From assembly GCA_965219305.1 (NCBI GenBank), contig OZ244725.1:1364001-1428000 (forward strand): a stretch of DNA of 64,000 nt, given 5' to 3'. Positions 54,207 to 63,349 of the stretch are shown one piece after another. The number at the start of each line of letters is the position of its first letter. Positions within the stretch are counted from its first letter, which is position 1. Source of the DNA: DATHTS01 sp965219305 (GTDB lineage: Bacteria > Acidobacteriota > Blastocatellia > Pyrinomonadales > Pyrinomonadaceae). Below the pieces are notes generated by a model, which searched no databases, had not been told where the DNA came from, and saw only the letters and a program-made list of their open reading frames with translations. The translations under genes were made by a program, and so were the position numbers.

Positions 54207-55811
54207 TTATTCCGGCACAAATTCGTCAAGCGAATCGGCAGTTTGTGCTGAAAGATCAATTGCGGCTTCGGTCGCTTTTTGTTCGTCGTTGCCGACCGAA
54301 GTCATCACGCGAATCATCGCGCCGTCGGTTCTCTGGCGGAAAATGCTGTCCCAGACGGTATTGATTTTATCCTGATATTCGCTCGCCTCGGCGCGTCCGC
54401 GTCCTTGATACCAGTAGATCATTATTTCGTCGTAAATTCCGTTCTCGATGCGGTAACGGTTGGCGCGAAAAGTTTTCCCTGACGGCGTTTTTATCTCGAC
54501 GGTTTCCGGTTCTTTCATTATCCAACCCGCGCCGGGAAGACAATTTTGCGGACTGTGATAAGTTGCGCCCGTGCGTTGCGAAGCGTAATAGCCGACATAG
54601 ACATTTCCCAATCTGCCGTCGGACAAAGTGTATTCGCGCATCGTATAATCGCTGGTTTTCAAGACGCTTTCGGTTTGTTCGGAAAACTTTATCTCACTTC
54701 CCTTTTGTCGCCAATCGCCAAGTTTAGCAGGCATTTCCGTCAGAGGGTTTCTCGAAACTTCCGCTTCGCCGCGATGCTCGAACCAATTTATAAATACGCC
54801 GCCGAGAAATAACACGGTGATTAAAACGAGTGTCGAGTTTTGAGTGCTAAGTGCTGAGTTATAGTTTTCAAATAATTCTTTTTTTTCGCTTTGCTTCGTC
54901 GCAAATTTGCCGGAAATGAATTTTAGAAATTTGTTGATGCCGAATAAAATCAAAAGCGCAACGACATAAACGAGCCAACCGGACAAATCGTGCCAGAAAC
55001 TTTCGGTCGCTTTTTTGCCGTAATAATATGTTAAAACGCCGATCGCCGTAACTCGTCCGGCGTTGGTTAAAACCGCAATCGGAATCGCCGACAGCATCAA
55101 AATTATCGTCCGCCAGAAATCGAAATTTTTGAAACAGAAAAACCAACCGTCGTCCGCGTTGTGCTGTTTGTCGCGCGTAAAATAAGCGAGAATCAGCGCG
55201 AGCGTAACGAGTGTCATCAAGGAGCGAATTCCGCTGCACGCTTCGACGACTTCGAGCGCGATTGTCTGCGTCGCGCCGTCCGGCAAAATCTCGAAAACAT
55301 TGCCTTTTCTGACCGCCGGAACGCCGAACAGACGAATTCCCCAAACGGCGATCTGCGAAGCGTAAATCTGCAAAGGAAACGCGATTTTATTAAAAATAAT
55401 CTGCGGAATCGGAATCGCAAAAAGCAGAAGTGCAAACGGAACGACGAGCAACTGCAAAATTTTCGCGCCGAAAAAATAAATAATAATTCCGACCAAAATC
55501 AGAACAAGCGAAATTCTCTGCACAAAAAGTTCCGCGCCCAAAACTCCGCCCAAAAGCATCACGAGCGCGAATGATATAACCGTAAAACCGAACAAGATTT
55601 TCGGTTCTTCGACGGCTTCTTTCAAATAATCAAATTCCGACCAAATAATAAAACCGATGACGAACGGCACGAGCAAACCGTGCGAATAATTTTCGTCCGT
55701 CCACCAATCGCAGCCGAGTTTCGCCAGCACATTTGCATAGAGAAACATCAAAGCCGCCGCGATCAGCGTCGGTTTCCACAAGTTTTTAAAATTTATTTGG
55801 TGTGCCTTCAT
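54207..55811 (-). CDS. Exosortase fused to an EpsI domain
   Basis: 534 residues from the ATG at 55811 (longer TTG start unlikely). The N-terminal part has about ten transmembrane helices with the exosortase motif VVEACSGIRSLM (catalytic Cys about 192), an Arg in NAGRVT and a His in WHDLSGW. The C-terminal EpsI domain (about 330-480: MPAKLGDWRQ, YYASQRTGATYHSPQNCLPGAGW) is periplasmic. Exosortases cleave and sort PEP-CTERM-type proteins, usually with exopolysaccharide gene clusters; no such target is seen here. The linker peptide NSALSTQNS is encoded by an intergenic-type repeat. Confidence 0.9.
   Translation of the reverse strand: MKAHQINFKNLWKPTLIAAALMFLYANVLAKLGCDWWTDENYSHGLLVPFVIGFIIWSEFDYLKEAVEEPKILFGFTVISFALVMLLGGVLGAELFVQRISLVLILVGIIIYFFGAKILQLLVVPFALLLFAIPIPQIIFNKIAFPLQIYASQIAVWGIRLFGVPAVRKGNVFEILPDGATQTIALEVVEACSGIRSLMTLVTLALILAYFTRDKQHNADDGWFFCFKNFDFWRTIILMLSAIPIAVLTNAGRVTAIGVLTYYYGKKATESFWHDLSGWLVYVVALLILFGINKFLKFISGKFATKQSEKKELFENYNSALSTQNSTLVLITVLFLGGVFINWFEHRGEAEVSRNPLTEMPAKLGDWRQKGSEIKFSEQTESVLKTSDYTMREYTLSDGRLGNVYVGYYASQRTGATYHSPQNCLPGAGWIMKEPETVEIKTPSGKTFRANRYRIENGIYDEIMIYWYQGRGRAEASEYQDKINTVWDSIFRQRTDGAMIRVMTSVGNDEQKATEAAIDLSAQTADSLDEFVPE
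54841..54862. repeat. Copy of the 22-bp intergenic word repeat inside the exosortase gene
   Basis: These 22 bases are identical to 14831-14852 in the comM-nadC gap (GTGCTAAGTGCTGAG words). Here they encode part of the linker between the exosortase and EpsI domains. Confidence 0.85.
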
Positions 55812-55898
55812 CACAAGAGCTATGAACAAAAAAGGCGAAATAGCAGAAGATTTCCGCTTTTGAGATTATAGCACGAAGAATAGTAAAAATTTACGCCT

Positions 55899-57059
55899 TC
55901 ATATATTTTGCCCCGCCGCGAAACCTGACGACCACGCCCATTGAAAATTATAACCGCCGAGCCAGCCGGTTACGTCCACGACTTCGCCGATAAAATAAAG
56001 TCCCGGAATTCGTTTTGCTTCCATCGTCTGCGAGGAAAGTTCGGTGGTCGAAACTCCGCCGAGCGTAACTTCGGCTTTGTGCCAACCTTCGGTTTCATCG
56101 AATAAAACGCGCCAATTATTTAAGGTTTCGGCGATCTGTTCAATTTCTCTGACGCTCAATTGATTGACCGGTTTGTCAGGAAAATGTTCGGCGGCGAAGA
56201 TTTCGGCGAAACGATTCGGCAGTAAACGGCTCAAAAAATTGGCGACGGTTTGTTTGCTGTCGCGGTTTTCTTCAAAAATTTCGCGCGCGTTTTCATCCGG
56301 CAGAAGATTAATCTCGATCTGTTTGTTTTTACGCCAGTAATTCGAGATTTGTAAGATCGCCGGACCGGAAAGACCGCGATGCGTGAACAATATATTTTCG
56401 CGGAAAGTTTCTCTGCCGAAACTCGCCGCCGAATCAACCGAAATTCCGGCGAGTTTTGCAAAACCTTTGCCGTTTTTAAAAACCAGAGGCACGAGCGACG
56501 GGCGCGTCGGCACGATTTTTAGACCGAATTGTTTGGCGATTTCAAACCCGAACGCGGTCGCGCCGATTTTCGGAAACGAAAGTCCGCCCGTGGCGACGAC
56601 GAGTTTTTCTGTTTTAAAAGTTCCCTGATTCGTTTCAACTTCAAACAGTTCGTTTTTTGAAATCGTTTTAACAATACAATTCGTGCGGATTTCGACGTTT
56701 GCATTTTCACATTCGCTCAAAAGCATCGCTACGATCTGACGCGAACTTTCTCGGCAAAAAAGTTGTCCGAGCGTTTTTTCGTAAAACTGAATGCGGTGTT
56801 TTTTGACGAGTTCGACAAAATCCTGCGACGTATATCGCGCCAACGCCGATTTACAAAAATGCGGATTTTCCGACACGAAATTTTCCGCGCGGACGATTTT
56901 GTTCGTAAAATTACAGCGTCCGCCGCCAGAGATCAAAATCTTGCGCCCGACTTGCGCGTTTCGTTCGAGGACGAGAATTTTGCGCCCGCGTTTTCCAGCT
57001 TCAGCCGCGCAGAAAAGTCCCGCCGCGCCCGCTCCGATAATTATTACGTCAAATTTCAC
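55899..57059 (-). CDS. HI0933/BaiN-family flavoprotein (NAD(P)/FAD-dependent oxidoreductase)
   Basis: 386 residues from a GTG. The N-terminal FAD motif DVIIIGAGAAGLFCA is followed by GRKILISGGGRCNFTN, the HI0933 signature. GLSFPKIGATAFGFEIAKQFG and LTHRGLSGPAIL are also typical, and it ends with FIGEVVDVTGWLGGYNFQWAWSSG. The family reduces unknown substrates (BaiN acts in bile acid dehydroxylation); cytoplasmic. No functional hint from the neighbours. Confidence 0.9.
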   Translation of the reverse strand: MKFDVIIIGAGAAGLFCAAEAGKRGRKILVLERNAQVGRKILISGGGRCNFTNKIVRAENFVSENPHFCKSALARYTSQDFVELVKKHRIQFYEKTLGQLFCRESSRQIVAMLLSECENANVEIRTNCIVKTISKNELFEVETNQGTFKTEKLVVATGGLSFPKIGATAFGFEIAKQFGLKIVPTRPSLVPLVFKNGKGFAKLAGISVDSAASFGRETFRENILFTHRGLSGPAILQISNYWRKNKQIEINLLPDENAREIFEENRDSKQTVANFLSRLLPNRFAEIFAAEHFPDKPVNQLSVREIEQIAETLNNWRVLFDETEGWHKAEVTLGGVSTTELSSQTMEAKRIPGLYFIGEVVDVTGWLGGYNFQWAWSSGFAAGQNI

Positions 57060-57178
57060 TTTTTTGATTTTACAGAGTTTGCTAAATTTTTCCTAAAAAC
57101 TGTAAATTTAAACTTTGCAGGCAATAGCAATTTGACGAAAAAATCATTAGCATTATTTTTAATTTCGGGTTTTATTTT

Positions 57179-57355
57179 ATGAAAGCATTATCTCTGATCG
57201 CATTAACATTATCGGCATTTCTGATATTTCTGGGCATTTCGTCAAGAGCAAGCGCGGGCATTTTAAGCAACGCTATAATTATCGGCGGCGTGATAATTGC
57301 GGTATTTTTGGCAATTGTTTGGATAGTCTCGTTTGTTTATAAAAGGAAACAATAA
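57179..57355 (+). CDS. Small membrane protein of 58 residues
   Basis: An ATG at 57179 opens a 58-residue frame with two hydrophobic stretches: about 4-20 (LSLIALTLSAFLIFLGI) and about 33-54 (IIIGGVIIAVFLAIVWIVSFV), ending KRKQ. It has a positively charged C-terminus and a strong terminator directly after the stop, which suggests a real transcript. There is no clear ribosome site. Function unknown; possibly a small stress or scaffold membrane protein. Confidence 0.55.
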   Translation: MKALSLIALTLSAFLIFLGISSRASAGILSNAIIIGGVIIAVFLAIVWIVSFVYKRKQ

Positions 57356-57396
57356 AAAAGAACGGCAATATTTTGAAAATATTGCCGTTCTTTTTT
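57354..57396. terminator. Strong bidirectional terminator
   Basis: AAAAGAACGGCAATATTTT pairs perfectly with its complement (to 57396) with almost no loop, flanked by A- and T-runs. It lies between the 58-residue membrane protein gene and the E2 gene. Confidence 0.92.
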
Positions 57397-57410
57397 ATCT
57401 GGAAATTTGA

Positions 57411-59312
57411 TTAAAAATTAAATTCCGTCGTTTCGAGATATTCTTTAATATAAGATAAAAATCTCTCGGCATCTGCGCCGTCAACAATTCGGTGATCGTA
57501 AGTTATAGCGAAATACGCCATCGAACGAATTGCAATCACATCATCGCCGTCATCGGTCGTAATAACTTTCGCACGTTTTTCAATCGTGCCGACGCAAAGA
57601 ATTCCGACTTGCGGCTGATTAATGATCGGCGTTCCGTATAAACCGCCGAAAACTCCCGGATTCGTGATCGTAAACGTTCCGCCTGCAACTTCGTCCGGCA
57701 TCAGTTTTTTCGTCCGCGCACGATCAGCCAGATCGTTTGCCGACTGCGCCAAACCTGCCAGCGAAAGCGAATCCGCTTTTTTGATAACCGGAACGATCAA
57801 CCCCCAATCGAGCGCGACCGCCATTCCCAAATTTATGTCGCCTTTATAAATTATCTGATCGCCGGAAACTTGCGCGTTGACAACCGGAAATTTCCTGAGC
57901 GCGTTGGCGACGGCTTGAAAAATAAACGGCATATACGTCAATTTCGTGCCGTAACGATTTTGAAAGTCCGCTTTATTTTTGTTGCGGAATTTCGTCACGT
58001 TCGTCATATCAATTTCGTAAACGCTCGTAACGTGCGCCGAAGTCTGCTTCGAGAACGTCATATGTTCCGCGATCTTCTTCCGCATATTCGACATCGGTTC
58101 GACGCGGTCGCCGACTTGCGACGAAACTTGCGGTGCTTGATATTGCGTCTGTTTTGCAGGTTGCGATTGAGTTTGCGGAGTTTCGACTTTAGACTTTGGA
58201 CTTTGGACTTTGGACTGCGACAGCAAATCCTGCGGACTGAGTGCCGCGCCGGATTCGATGAAAGACATAATATCTTTTTTCGTCACGCGACCGCTCATTC
58301 CCGAACCTTCGAGCCGCGAAATATCAATGCCGTGTTCTTTAGCGATGTTGCGAACAAGCGGACTGCTGCGAGTTTTGCGAAGATCATCCAAACTTTGATC
58401 GCCGATCGGGGGCGTGTCGTGTCCGTTTGACGAAGACGCATCGGCAACCGCGCCCGGATGCCCGTAATCGTAACTTCTGCCTTCGGTTTCTTCGATTTCG
58501 CGTTTTTCCGCCGACGGCATCGAAACGCCCGAACTTCCCGCCGTCGCGCTTGTCGCCTGCGCCGTGGATTGTTCAGCTTGCGATTGTCCGCCGGAAGATG
58601 TCTGACTTTGGACATCGGACTGTGAACTTTGAGATTTCTTCGCCGTCGCGCCTTCTGCGCCAACCAAGCCGACAATCGCGCCGACTTCGACTGTTTCGCC
58701 TTCTTCGACTTTAATTTCTAGAAGAGTTCCCGCCACGGGCGACGGAACTTCCGCGTCAACTTTATCTGTCGAGATTTCTAAGAGCGGTTCATCTTTGTCA
58801 ACTTTGTCGCCGACCGCTTTCATCCATTTTGAAACTGTTCCTTCCGTAATTGATTCGCCCATTTGAGGCATCGCAATTTCCGTCGCATCACCGACATCCG
58901 CCGAATCATCGGAAGAATCAGTCGAAGCCGTCGCCGAATCAGCAGTTTCAATAACTTTCGCGTCATCCGGTTTCATTGGGTCTTCCGTAATTTCGTCAAT
59001 TCCTTTATTATTATCTTCCGCTTTCGTTTCATTATTAGCAGCAGGCTGACCATTTCCGGCGACAGGCTGTTCGCCCTCTTCACCGATAATTGCGACGACC
59101 GTTCCCACTTCTACTGTGTCGCCTTCTTCAACACGAATTTCCAAAAGAGTTCCGGCGTTCGGTGCAGGAACTTCCGCATCAACTTTATCCGTCGAAATCT
59201 CTAAAACCGGCTCGTCTTTTTCGATCTTGTCGCCGACCGCTTTCATCCATTTTGAAACTGTTCCTTCCGTAATTGATTCGCCCATCTGGGGCATTACGAT
59301 TTCTATGCTCAT
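57411..59312 (-). CDS. 2-oxo acid dehydrogenase E2 component (dihydrolipoamide acyltransferase) with two lipoyl domains
   Basis: 633 residues. Two near-identical lipoyl domains (about 1-80 and 145-222) each with the lipoylated Lys in STDKVDAEV; an E3-binding domain (about 318-352: RSSPLVRNIAKEHGIDISRLEG); and a catalytic acyltransferase domain (about 400-633) with TYDHRIVDGADAERF near the C-terminus. It belongs to a pyruvate, 2-oxoglutarate or branched-chain complex; the E1 and E3 genes are not here, so which one is open. The linkers contain SxSKVQSPKSKVE-type peptides encoded by GACTTTGGACTTTGG-like word repeats. GGAG lies 5 nt upstream of the ATG. Confidence 0.93.
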   Translation of the reverse strand: MSIEIVMPQMGESITEGTVSKWMKAVGDKIEKDEPVLEISTDKVDAEVPAPNAGTLLEIRVEEGDTVEVGTVVAIIGEEGEQPVAGNGQPAANNETKAEDNNKGIDEITEDPMKPDDAKVIETADSATASTDSSDDSADVGDATEIAMPQMGESITEGTVSKWMKAVGDKVDKDEPLLEISTDKVDAEVPSPVAGTLLEIKVEEGETVEVGAIVGLVGAEGATAKKSQSSQSDVQSQTSSGGQSQAEQSTAQATSATAGSSGVSMPSAEKREIEETEGRSYDYGHPGAVADASSSNGHDTPPIGDQSLDDLRKTRSSPLVRNIAKEHGIDISRLEGSGMSGRVTKKDIMSFIESGAALSPQDLLSQSKVQSPKSKVETPQTQSQPAKQTQYQAPQVSSQVGDRVEPMSNMRKKIAEHMTFSKQTSAHVTSVYEIDMTNVTKFRNKNKADFQNRYGTKLTYMPFIFQAVANALRKFPVVNAQVSGDQIIYKGDINLGMAVALDWGLIVPVIKKADSLSLAGLAQSANDLADRARTKKLMPDEVAGGTFTITNPGVFGGLYGTPIINQPQVGILCVGTIEKRAKVITTDDGDDVIAIRSMAYFAITYDHRIVDGADAERFLSYIKEYLETTEFNF

Positions 59313-59482
59313 ATAATCTCCGTTTTATAAATAATAACTTATTAAAATATCAAATACATAGAATACAGGAAACCTGTGCCAAATGTGAAAGAGCAGGCAA
59401 TTGAATTTTTCAGATATGAAATTTTCCAAATTTATTTAAAAAAGTTGAATTTCCGTTTGCGAATAATTTTATCTTGGCATAA

Positions 59483-59499
59483 ACTTAACACCGTTAAGT
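59483..59499. promoter_or_regulatory. Palindromic operator upstream of tetR (TetR-type site 1)
   Basis: A perfect 7-bp inverted repeat, ACTTAAC-ACC-GTTAAGT, 20 nt before the TetR start. The same pattern recurs in front of the ABC operon at 60149, and the sequence after it (CGTAAAGTA) is also shared between the two sites. It is inferred to bind this TetR protein. Confidence 0.75.
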
Positions 59500-59519
59500 A
59501 AAATTAGCACGTAAAGTAG

Positions 59520-60131
59520 ATGGGAATCAAAGAACGCAGAGAAAGAGAACAGGAAGATTTACGGCAGAAAATACTCGATGCAGCAAGCGAGATGTTTGCT
59601 AAAAACGGCTACGAAAGCGTTTCGATGAGAAAAATCGCCGAAAAGATTGAGTATTCTCCGACGACGATTTATCTTTATTTCAAAGATAAAAACGATCTAT
59701 TAAATCAAATCTGTGAAGAAACTTTTGCAAATTTAATAAAAGACTGGCAAAAGATCGAAGATAAAACGGACGATCCATTGACGAGTTTAAGCAAATCAAT
59801 GCACGCTTATGTCGAATTCGGTCTGAAATATCCGAATCATTATGAAGTAACTTTTATCAATCCGCTCGCCGATTATCTCGGCGAAGACGAGCATCCTTTT
59901 GAAGGCTCGATGGGACAAAAAGCGTTTGAAAATTTAGCTTTTCAGGTTTCTAAAACTATGGAAGCCGGACAGATAAAACAAGATGATGTGGCAAAAATTA
60001 GTCAGTTGATCTGGGCGATGGGACACGGAATCGTTTCGCTTTTGAATTCGCACAAAGATTTTCCGTTCGTTGATAGAAATGAATTAATTGAAGGTTCAAT
60101 AGATATTATTTTCAACGGAATTAAACTGTAA
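59520..60131 (+). CDS. TetR/AcrR family transcriptional regulator
   Basis: 203 residues. An N-terminal helix-turn-helix (about 12-60: RQKILDAASEMFAKNGYESVSMRKIAEKIEYSPTTIYLYFKDKNDLL) and a ligand-binding C-terminal domain (TetR_C-type, about 80-200). It precedes the ABC transporter operon on the same strand, with matching palindromes before itself and before the operon, so it probably represses both. The inducer is unknown, perhaps a lipid or toxic compound handled by the transporter. Confidence 0.92.
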   Translation: MGIKERREREQEDLRQKILDAASEMFAKNGYESVSMRKIAEKIEYSPTTIYLYFKDKNDLLNQICEETFANLIKDWQKIEDKTDDPLTSLSKSMHAYVEFGLKYPNHYEVTFINPLADYLGEDEHPFEGSMGQKAFENLAFQVSKTMEAGQIKQDDVAKISQLIWAMGHGIVSLLNSHKDFPFVDRNELIEGSIDIIFNGIKL

Positions 60132-60148
60132 ATTTTTTTTGCACTACA

Positions 60149-60165
60149 ACTTAACAGTGTTAATT
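60149..60165. promoter_or_regulatory. Palindromic operator upstream of the ABC operon (TetR-type site 2)
   Basis: ACTTAAC-AGT-GTTAATT, matching site 1 at 59483 (12 of 14 arm positions, same spacing), with CGTAAAGTA again about 15 nt downstream. It lies 18 nt after the tetR stop and 66 nt before the permease ATG. Confidence 0.72.
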
Positions 60166-60230
60166 CAATATAAGCCGTAAAGTAATAAAAATGAGTCTGA
60201 AATCTGAAATCTAAAATCCAAAATCGAATT

Positions 60231-61361
60231 ATGGCTTCGCTGGCATTAAAAAATTTGTTTCACGAGAAAGTGCGGTTTGCCGTGACGCTGACCGGAATTG
60301 TTTTTTCCGTGATTTTAACGGCGGTTCAGCTCGGTATTTTTCAAGGTTTTATCGCGGCTTCGACCGATATTGTTGACAAATCGAACGCCGATCTGTGGAT
60401 CGTTTCGCAAAATGTTTCGCACGTCGAGCAAGGCGTAGAATTTTCGGAAAGCAAACTTTATAAAATCCGCGAACTTGAAGGTGTCGAACGCGCCGAAAAA
60501 CAGATCGTCTCGCTCGGCGCAAAGGCGAAAAAACCGGACGGTTCGACCGATGGTGTAACGTTGGTCGGTTCGGATTTGGACGGCAAAATGGGCGGCGCGT
60601 GGAATATTGTCGAAGGTGATTTGGCGGATTTGAAAAAGCCCGATGCGATTTTCGTTGACAAACTTTACGCCAAACAAAAACTCGGCGTTGAGAAAATCGG
60701 GCAAGTTCTCGAAATTAACAAACGTCGCGCCCGCGTCGCCGGATTTACAAAAGGAATCCGAATTTTTACGTCGCAGCCCGCAGTTTTCACGAGTTTCAAA
60801 AACGCGCAGAGTTTTCTGAATATGCGCGAAGACGAAACGCTTTACATCGTCGTTAAAGCGAAAGCCGGCAAAGATTTAGCAGAAGTCAAAAAAGAAATTT
60901 CGGGAAAACTGGAAAACGTCGAAGTTTTAACGCGCGACGAACTCGTTTTCCGTCAGGGAAAATATTGGGTGATCGGCACGGGCGCGGGAATTACGGTTTT
61001 GGTCGCGGCGTTTTTGGCGATCATCGTCGGCGTGATTATCGTCGCGCAGACGATCTATTCGGCGACGGTTGACCACATCCGCGAATACGGAACTTTAAAG
61101 GCGATGGGCGCGACGAATTTTTATTTATACAAAATTATCATCACGCAATCAGTCGTCAGCGGTCTGATCGCTTACGTCATCGGAATCGCCGTTTCGCTCG
61201 TCATTTCAAGAATAAGTATGGAAGGAACGCTGGCGATAATCGTCAATTTTCGGCTCGTCGCGGCGTTATTCGTTTTGACGATTTTAATGTGTTGCGGTTC
61301 GTCAATCGTAGCGATTCGTAAGGCGACGACGATTGATCCGGCGATGGTTTTTAAAGGTTAA
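60231..61361 (+). CDS. ABC transporter permease, DevC/MacB-FtsX-like
   Basis: 376 residues: one N-terminal transmembrane helix (about 15-35), a periplasmic domain (about 40-250) and three C-terminal helices (about 250-376), the FtsX/MacB topology. The sequence LFHEKVRFAVTLTGIVFSVILTAVQLGIF resembles DevC, the permease of the cyanobacterial glycolipid exporter. It forms a unit with the ATPase (6-bp gap) and the HlyD adaptor. A GAAATCTAAAATCC word repeat lies just upstream. Confidence 0.88.
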   Translation: MASLALKNLFHEKVRFAVTLTGIVFSVILTAVQLGIFQGFIAASTDIVDKSNADLWIVSQNVSHVEQGVEFSESKLYKIRELEGVERAEKQIVSLGAKAKKPDGSTDGVTLVGSDLDGKMGGAWNIVEGDLADLKKPDAIFVDKLYAKQKLGVEKIGQVLEINKRRARVAGFTKGIRIFTSQPAVFTSFKNAQSFLNMREDETLYIVVKAKAGKDLAEVKKEISGKLENVEVLTRDELVFRQGKYWVIGTGAGITVLVAAFLAIIVGVIIVAQTIYSATVDHIREYGTLKAMGATNFYLYKIIITQSVVSGLIAYVIGIAVSLVISRISMEGTLAIIVNFRLVAALFVLTILMCCGSSIVAIRKATTIDPAMVFKG

Positions 61362-61367
61362 AAAATT

Positions 61368-62099
61368 ATGAAAGTAATCGAAGTAAAAAATCTCGTTAAA
61401 ACTTACGGCGCAGGCGAAACTGCGGTTCACGCGCTGAAAGGCGTTGATCTCGACGTTTTTGAGAGCGAACTTTTACTGCTTTTGGGCGCGAGCGGTTCGG
61501 GAAAAACGACTCTGATTTCGATCATCGGCGGAATTTTATCGGCGACTTCCGGCAAATGCGAAATTCGCGGGAAGGAAATCGTCGGTTTGGCGCAGAAGCA
61601 ACTGCCGAAAATTCGGCTTGAAAATATCGGTTTTATTTTTCAAGGATTTAATCTTTTTCCGGCGTTGAACGTGCAGGAAAACGTCGAAATCGCGCTCGAT
61701 TTAAAAGGCGTGCGCGGCGGAAATGCGAAAAAACGCGCCGCCGAATTATTGGAAAGAGTCGGCTTGCAGGAAAAACTGAAAACTTATCCGAGCGATCTTT
61801 CCGGCGGACAAAAACAGCGCGTGGCTATTGCGCGGGCGTTGGCTGGCGAACCGCCGATCATTCTCGCCGACGAACCGACCGCCGCGCTCGATTCGGAATC
61901 GGGAAAATTGATTATGGATCTATTGCAGGAACTCGCGCACGAAAAAAGCCGCGCGGTTGTTGTCGTAACGCACGACAACCGCATTTTCGAGTACGCAGAC
62001 AGAATCGTCGAGATCGAAGACGGGCGAATTAGAGAAGAGATAACAAATCATTTTCCCGTTGCACAGCCATTTATTGGGCAAGAAGCGACTTTAGTTTGA
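61368..62099 (+). CDS. ABC transporter ATP-binding protein, DevA/LolD-like
   Basis: 243 residues. Walker A GASGSGKTTL (about 39-48), Q-loop FQGFNLF, signature LSGGQKQR, Walker B ILADEPTAALD and H-loop VVTHDN are all intact. The close match to LolD/MacB/DevA types fits an export or lipid-extraction transporter. It begins 6 nt after the permease stop. Confidence 0.94.
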   Translation: MKVIEVKNLVKTYGAGETAVHALKGVDLDVFESELLLLLGASGSGKTTLISIIGGILSATSGKCEIRGKEIVGLAQKQLPKIRLENIGFIFQGFNLFPALNVQENVEIALDLKGVRGGNAKKRAAELLERVGLQEKLKTYPSDLSGGQKQRVAIARALAGEPPIILADEPTAALDSESGKLIMDLLQELAHEKSRAVVVVTHDNRIFEYADRIVEIEDGRIREEITNHFPVAQPFIGQEATLV

Positions 62100-62116
62100 T
62101 TTTGGGAGAAAGAATT

Positions 62117-62192
62117 TGCCCGCGAATTTACGCGAATCTTCGCGAATTTTTAGCAAATAAATGTAAAGATTTATTCGCGTAATTCGCGGGCA
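62117..62192. repeat. Palindromic intergenic repeat (TGCCCRCGAA family, copy 7)
   Basis: TGCCCGCGAATTTACGCGAA at the left pairs with TTCGCGTAATTCGCGGGCA at the right around an A/T-rich centre. It interrupts the ABC operon between the ATPase and the adaptor gene, 17 nt before the adaptor start. Confidence 0.85.
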
Positions 62193-62209
62193 AAAAATCG
62201 GAGAAATTT

Positions 62210-63343
62210 ATGAAACGGACAATTATTTTATCGGCAATCGCAGTTTTGCTGACGGGTTTTTCGGTTTTTTATTTCGCGTTTTATCAGACAAACAACGGCG
62301 AACGACAGGTTTCGGCGGAAAATCAAACGAATGAAAAAACGGAAATCAGCGAAGACACAGTCGCCGCGCCCGGAGTTGTTGAAGCGATTTCCGAAGAGAT
62401 CGAAGTCGGCGCGGAAATTCCGGGAAAACTGGAACGGGTTTTGGTCGAAGAAGGCGAACAGGTTTTAAAAGGTCAAACAATTGCAGTTTTGGAAAATTCG
62501 GATTTCAAATCGAGAATCTCGGAAGTGCGTGCGAAGATCGAAATTTTGCGGCGGCAAAAAGAAACCGCCGAAGCGCGTTCTTTACAGGCAAAAGCGGACA
62601 GAGAACGCATTTTTAACGGTGCGCGTTCGGAAGAAAGAGTCGAAGCGAAACGAAATGTCGAGCAAGTTCAGCCGGAAATATTGCAGGCGAAAAACGAACT
62701 CGAACGCCGGAAAAGACTTTATGATTCGGGCGACGTTTCGCGCGAAGATTACGAACGCTCACAGAGAAATTACGAAACGGCGGTTAAACAAAGCGAGACG
62801 TTAAAAGCAAAATATAACGTCGTCAATGCCGACGCTCGCGGCGACGATTTGCAGAAAGCCGACGCGGCGATTCGACTGTCGGAAACGCAGGTCAATGAAT
62901 ACGACGCGATGATTCGCGAAGCCGAAACGAAGGTGCAGACGGCGGAAGCGAATTTCGATAAAACTATCGTGCGTTCACCGATAACGGGCGTTATCTTGCG
63001 GAAACGATTAAAAGACGGCGAGACGGTTTCGCCTGAAAATCAGACGGGAATTGTTACGGTCGCGGACGTTTCCGCGCTTCGTGTGCGCGTTGATCTGGAT
63101 GAAACGGACGTTGCCAAAGTGCGCGAAGGTCAAAACGCTTTTGTAACCGCCGACGCTTACGGCGAACAGAAATTTTCGGGCAAAGTCGTTAAGATCGGTC
63201 AAATTCTGGGCAGAAAAAATTTCCGCGCTGATCGTCCGACGGAAAAAGTTGACACGAAAATTTTGGAAGTTTTAATAGAATTAGACGCAAATCAAAAATT
63301 GCCTTTAGGTTTGCGCGTTGACGCTTTTATTTCAGGAGAATAA
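62210..63343 (+). CDS. HlyD/DevB-family membrane fusion protein (periplasmic adaptor)
   Basis: 377 residues. One N-terminal transmembrane segment (about 5-26), a lipoyl-like half-motif (ISEEIEVGAEIPGKLERVLVEEGEQVLKGQTIAVLE, about 65-99), a long coiled-coil hairpin (about 100-245, Glu/Lys/Arg-rich), then the second lipoyl half (TIVRSPITGVILRKRLKDGETV) and a beta-barrel domain. It bridges the inner-membrane ABC transporter to an outer-membrane channel. CGGAG-type ribosome site just upstream. Confidence 0.9.
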   Translation: MKRTIILSAIAVLLTGFSVFYFAFYQTNNGERQVSAENQTNEKTEISEDTVAAPGVVEAISEEIEVGAEIPGKLERVLVEEGEQVLKGQTIAVLENSDFKSRISEVRAKIEILRRQKETAEARSLQAKADRERIFNGARSEERVEAKRNVEQVQPEILQAKNELERRKRLYDSGDVSREDYERSQRNYETAVKQSETLKAKYNVVNADARGDDLQKADAAIRLSETQVNEYDAMIREAETKVQTAEANFDKTIVRSPITGVILRKRLKDGETVSPENQTGIVTVADVSALRVRVDLDETDVAKVREGQNAFVTADAYGEQKFSGKVVKIGQILGRKNFRADRPTEKVDTKILEVLIELDANQKLPLGLRVDAFISGE

Positions 63344-63349
63344 AAATCT

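Noticed and set aside
53680..54375. Reading the uninterrupted frame as a 231-residue protein
   Set aside because: The last third overlaps the exosortase gene antisense and loses protein-like sequence; removing one A gives a natural end at 54205.
57870..58430. Plus-strand ORF opposite the E2 gene
   Set aside because: It is an Arg-rich shadow of the E2 linker and catalytic domain.
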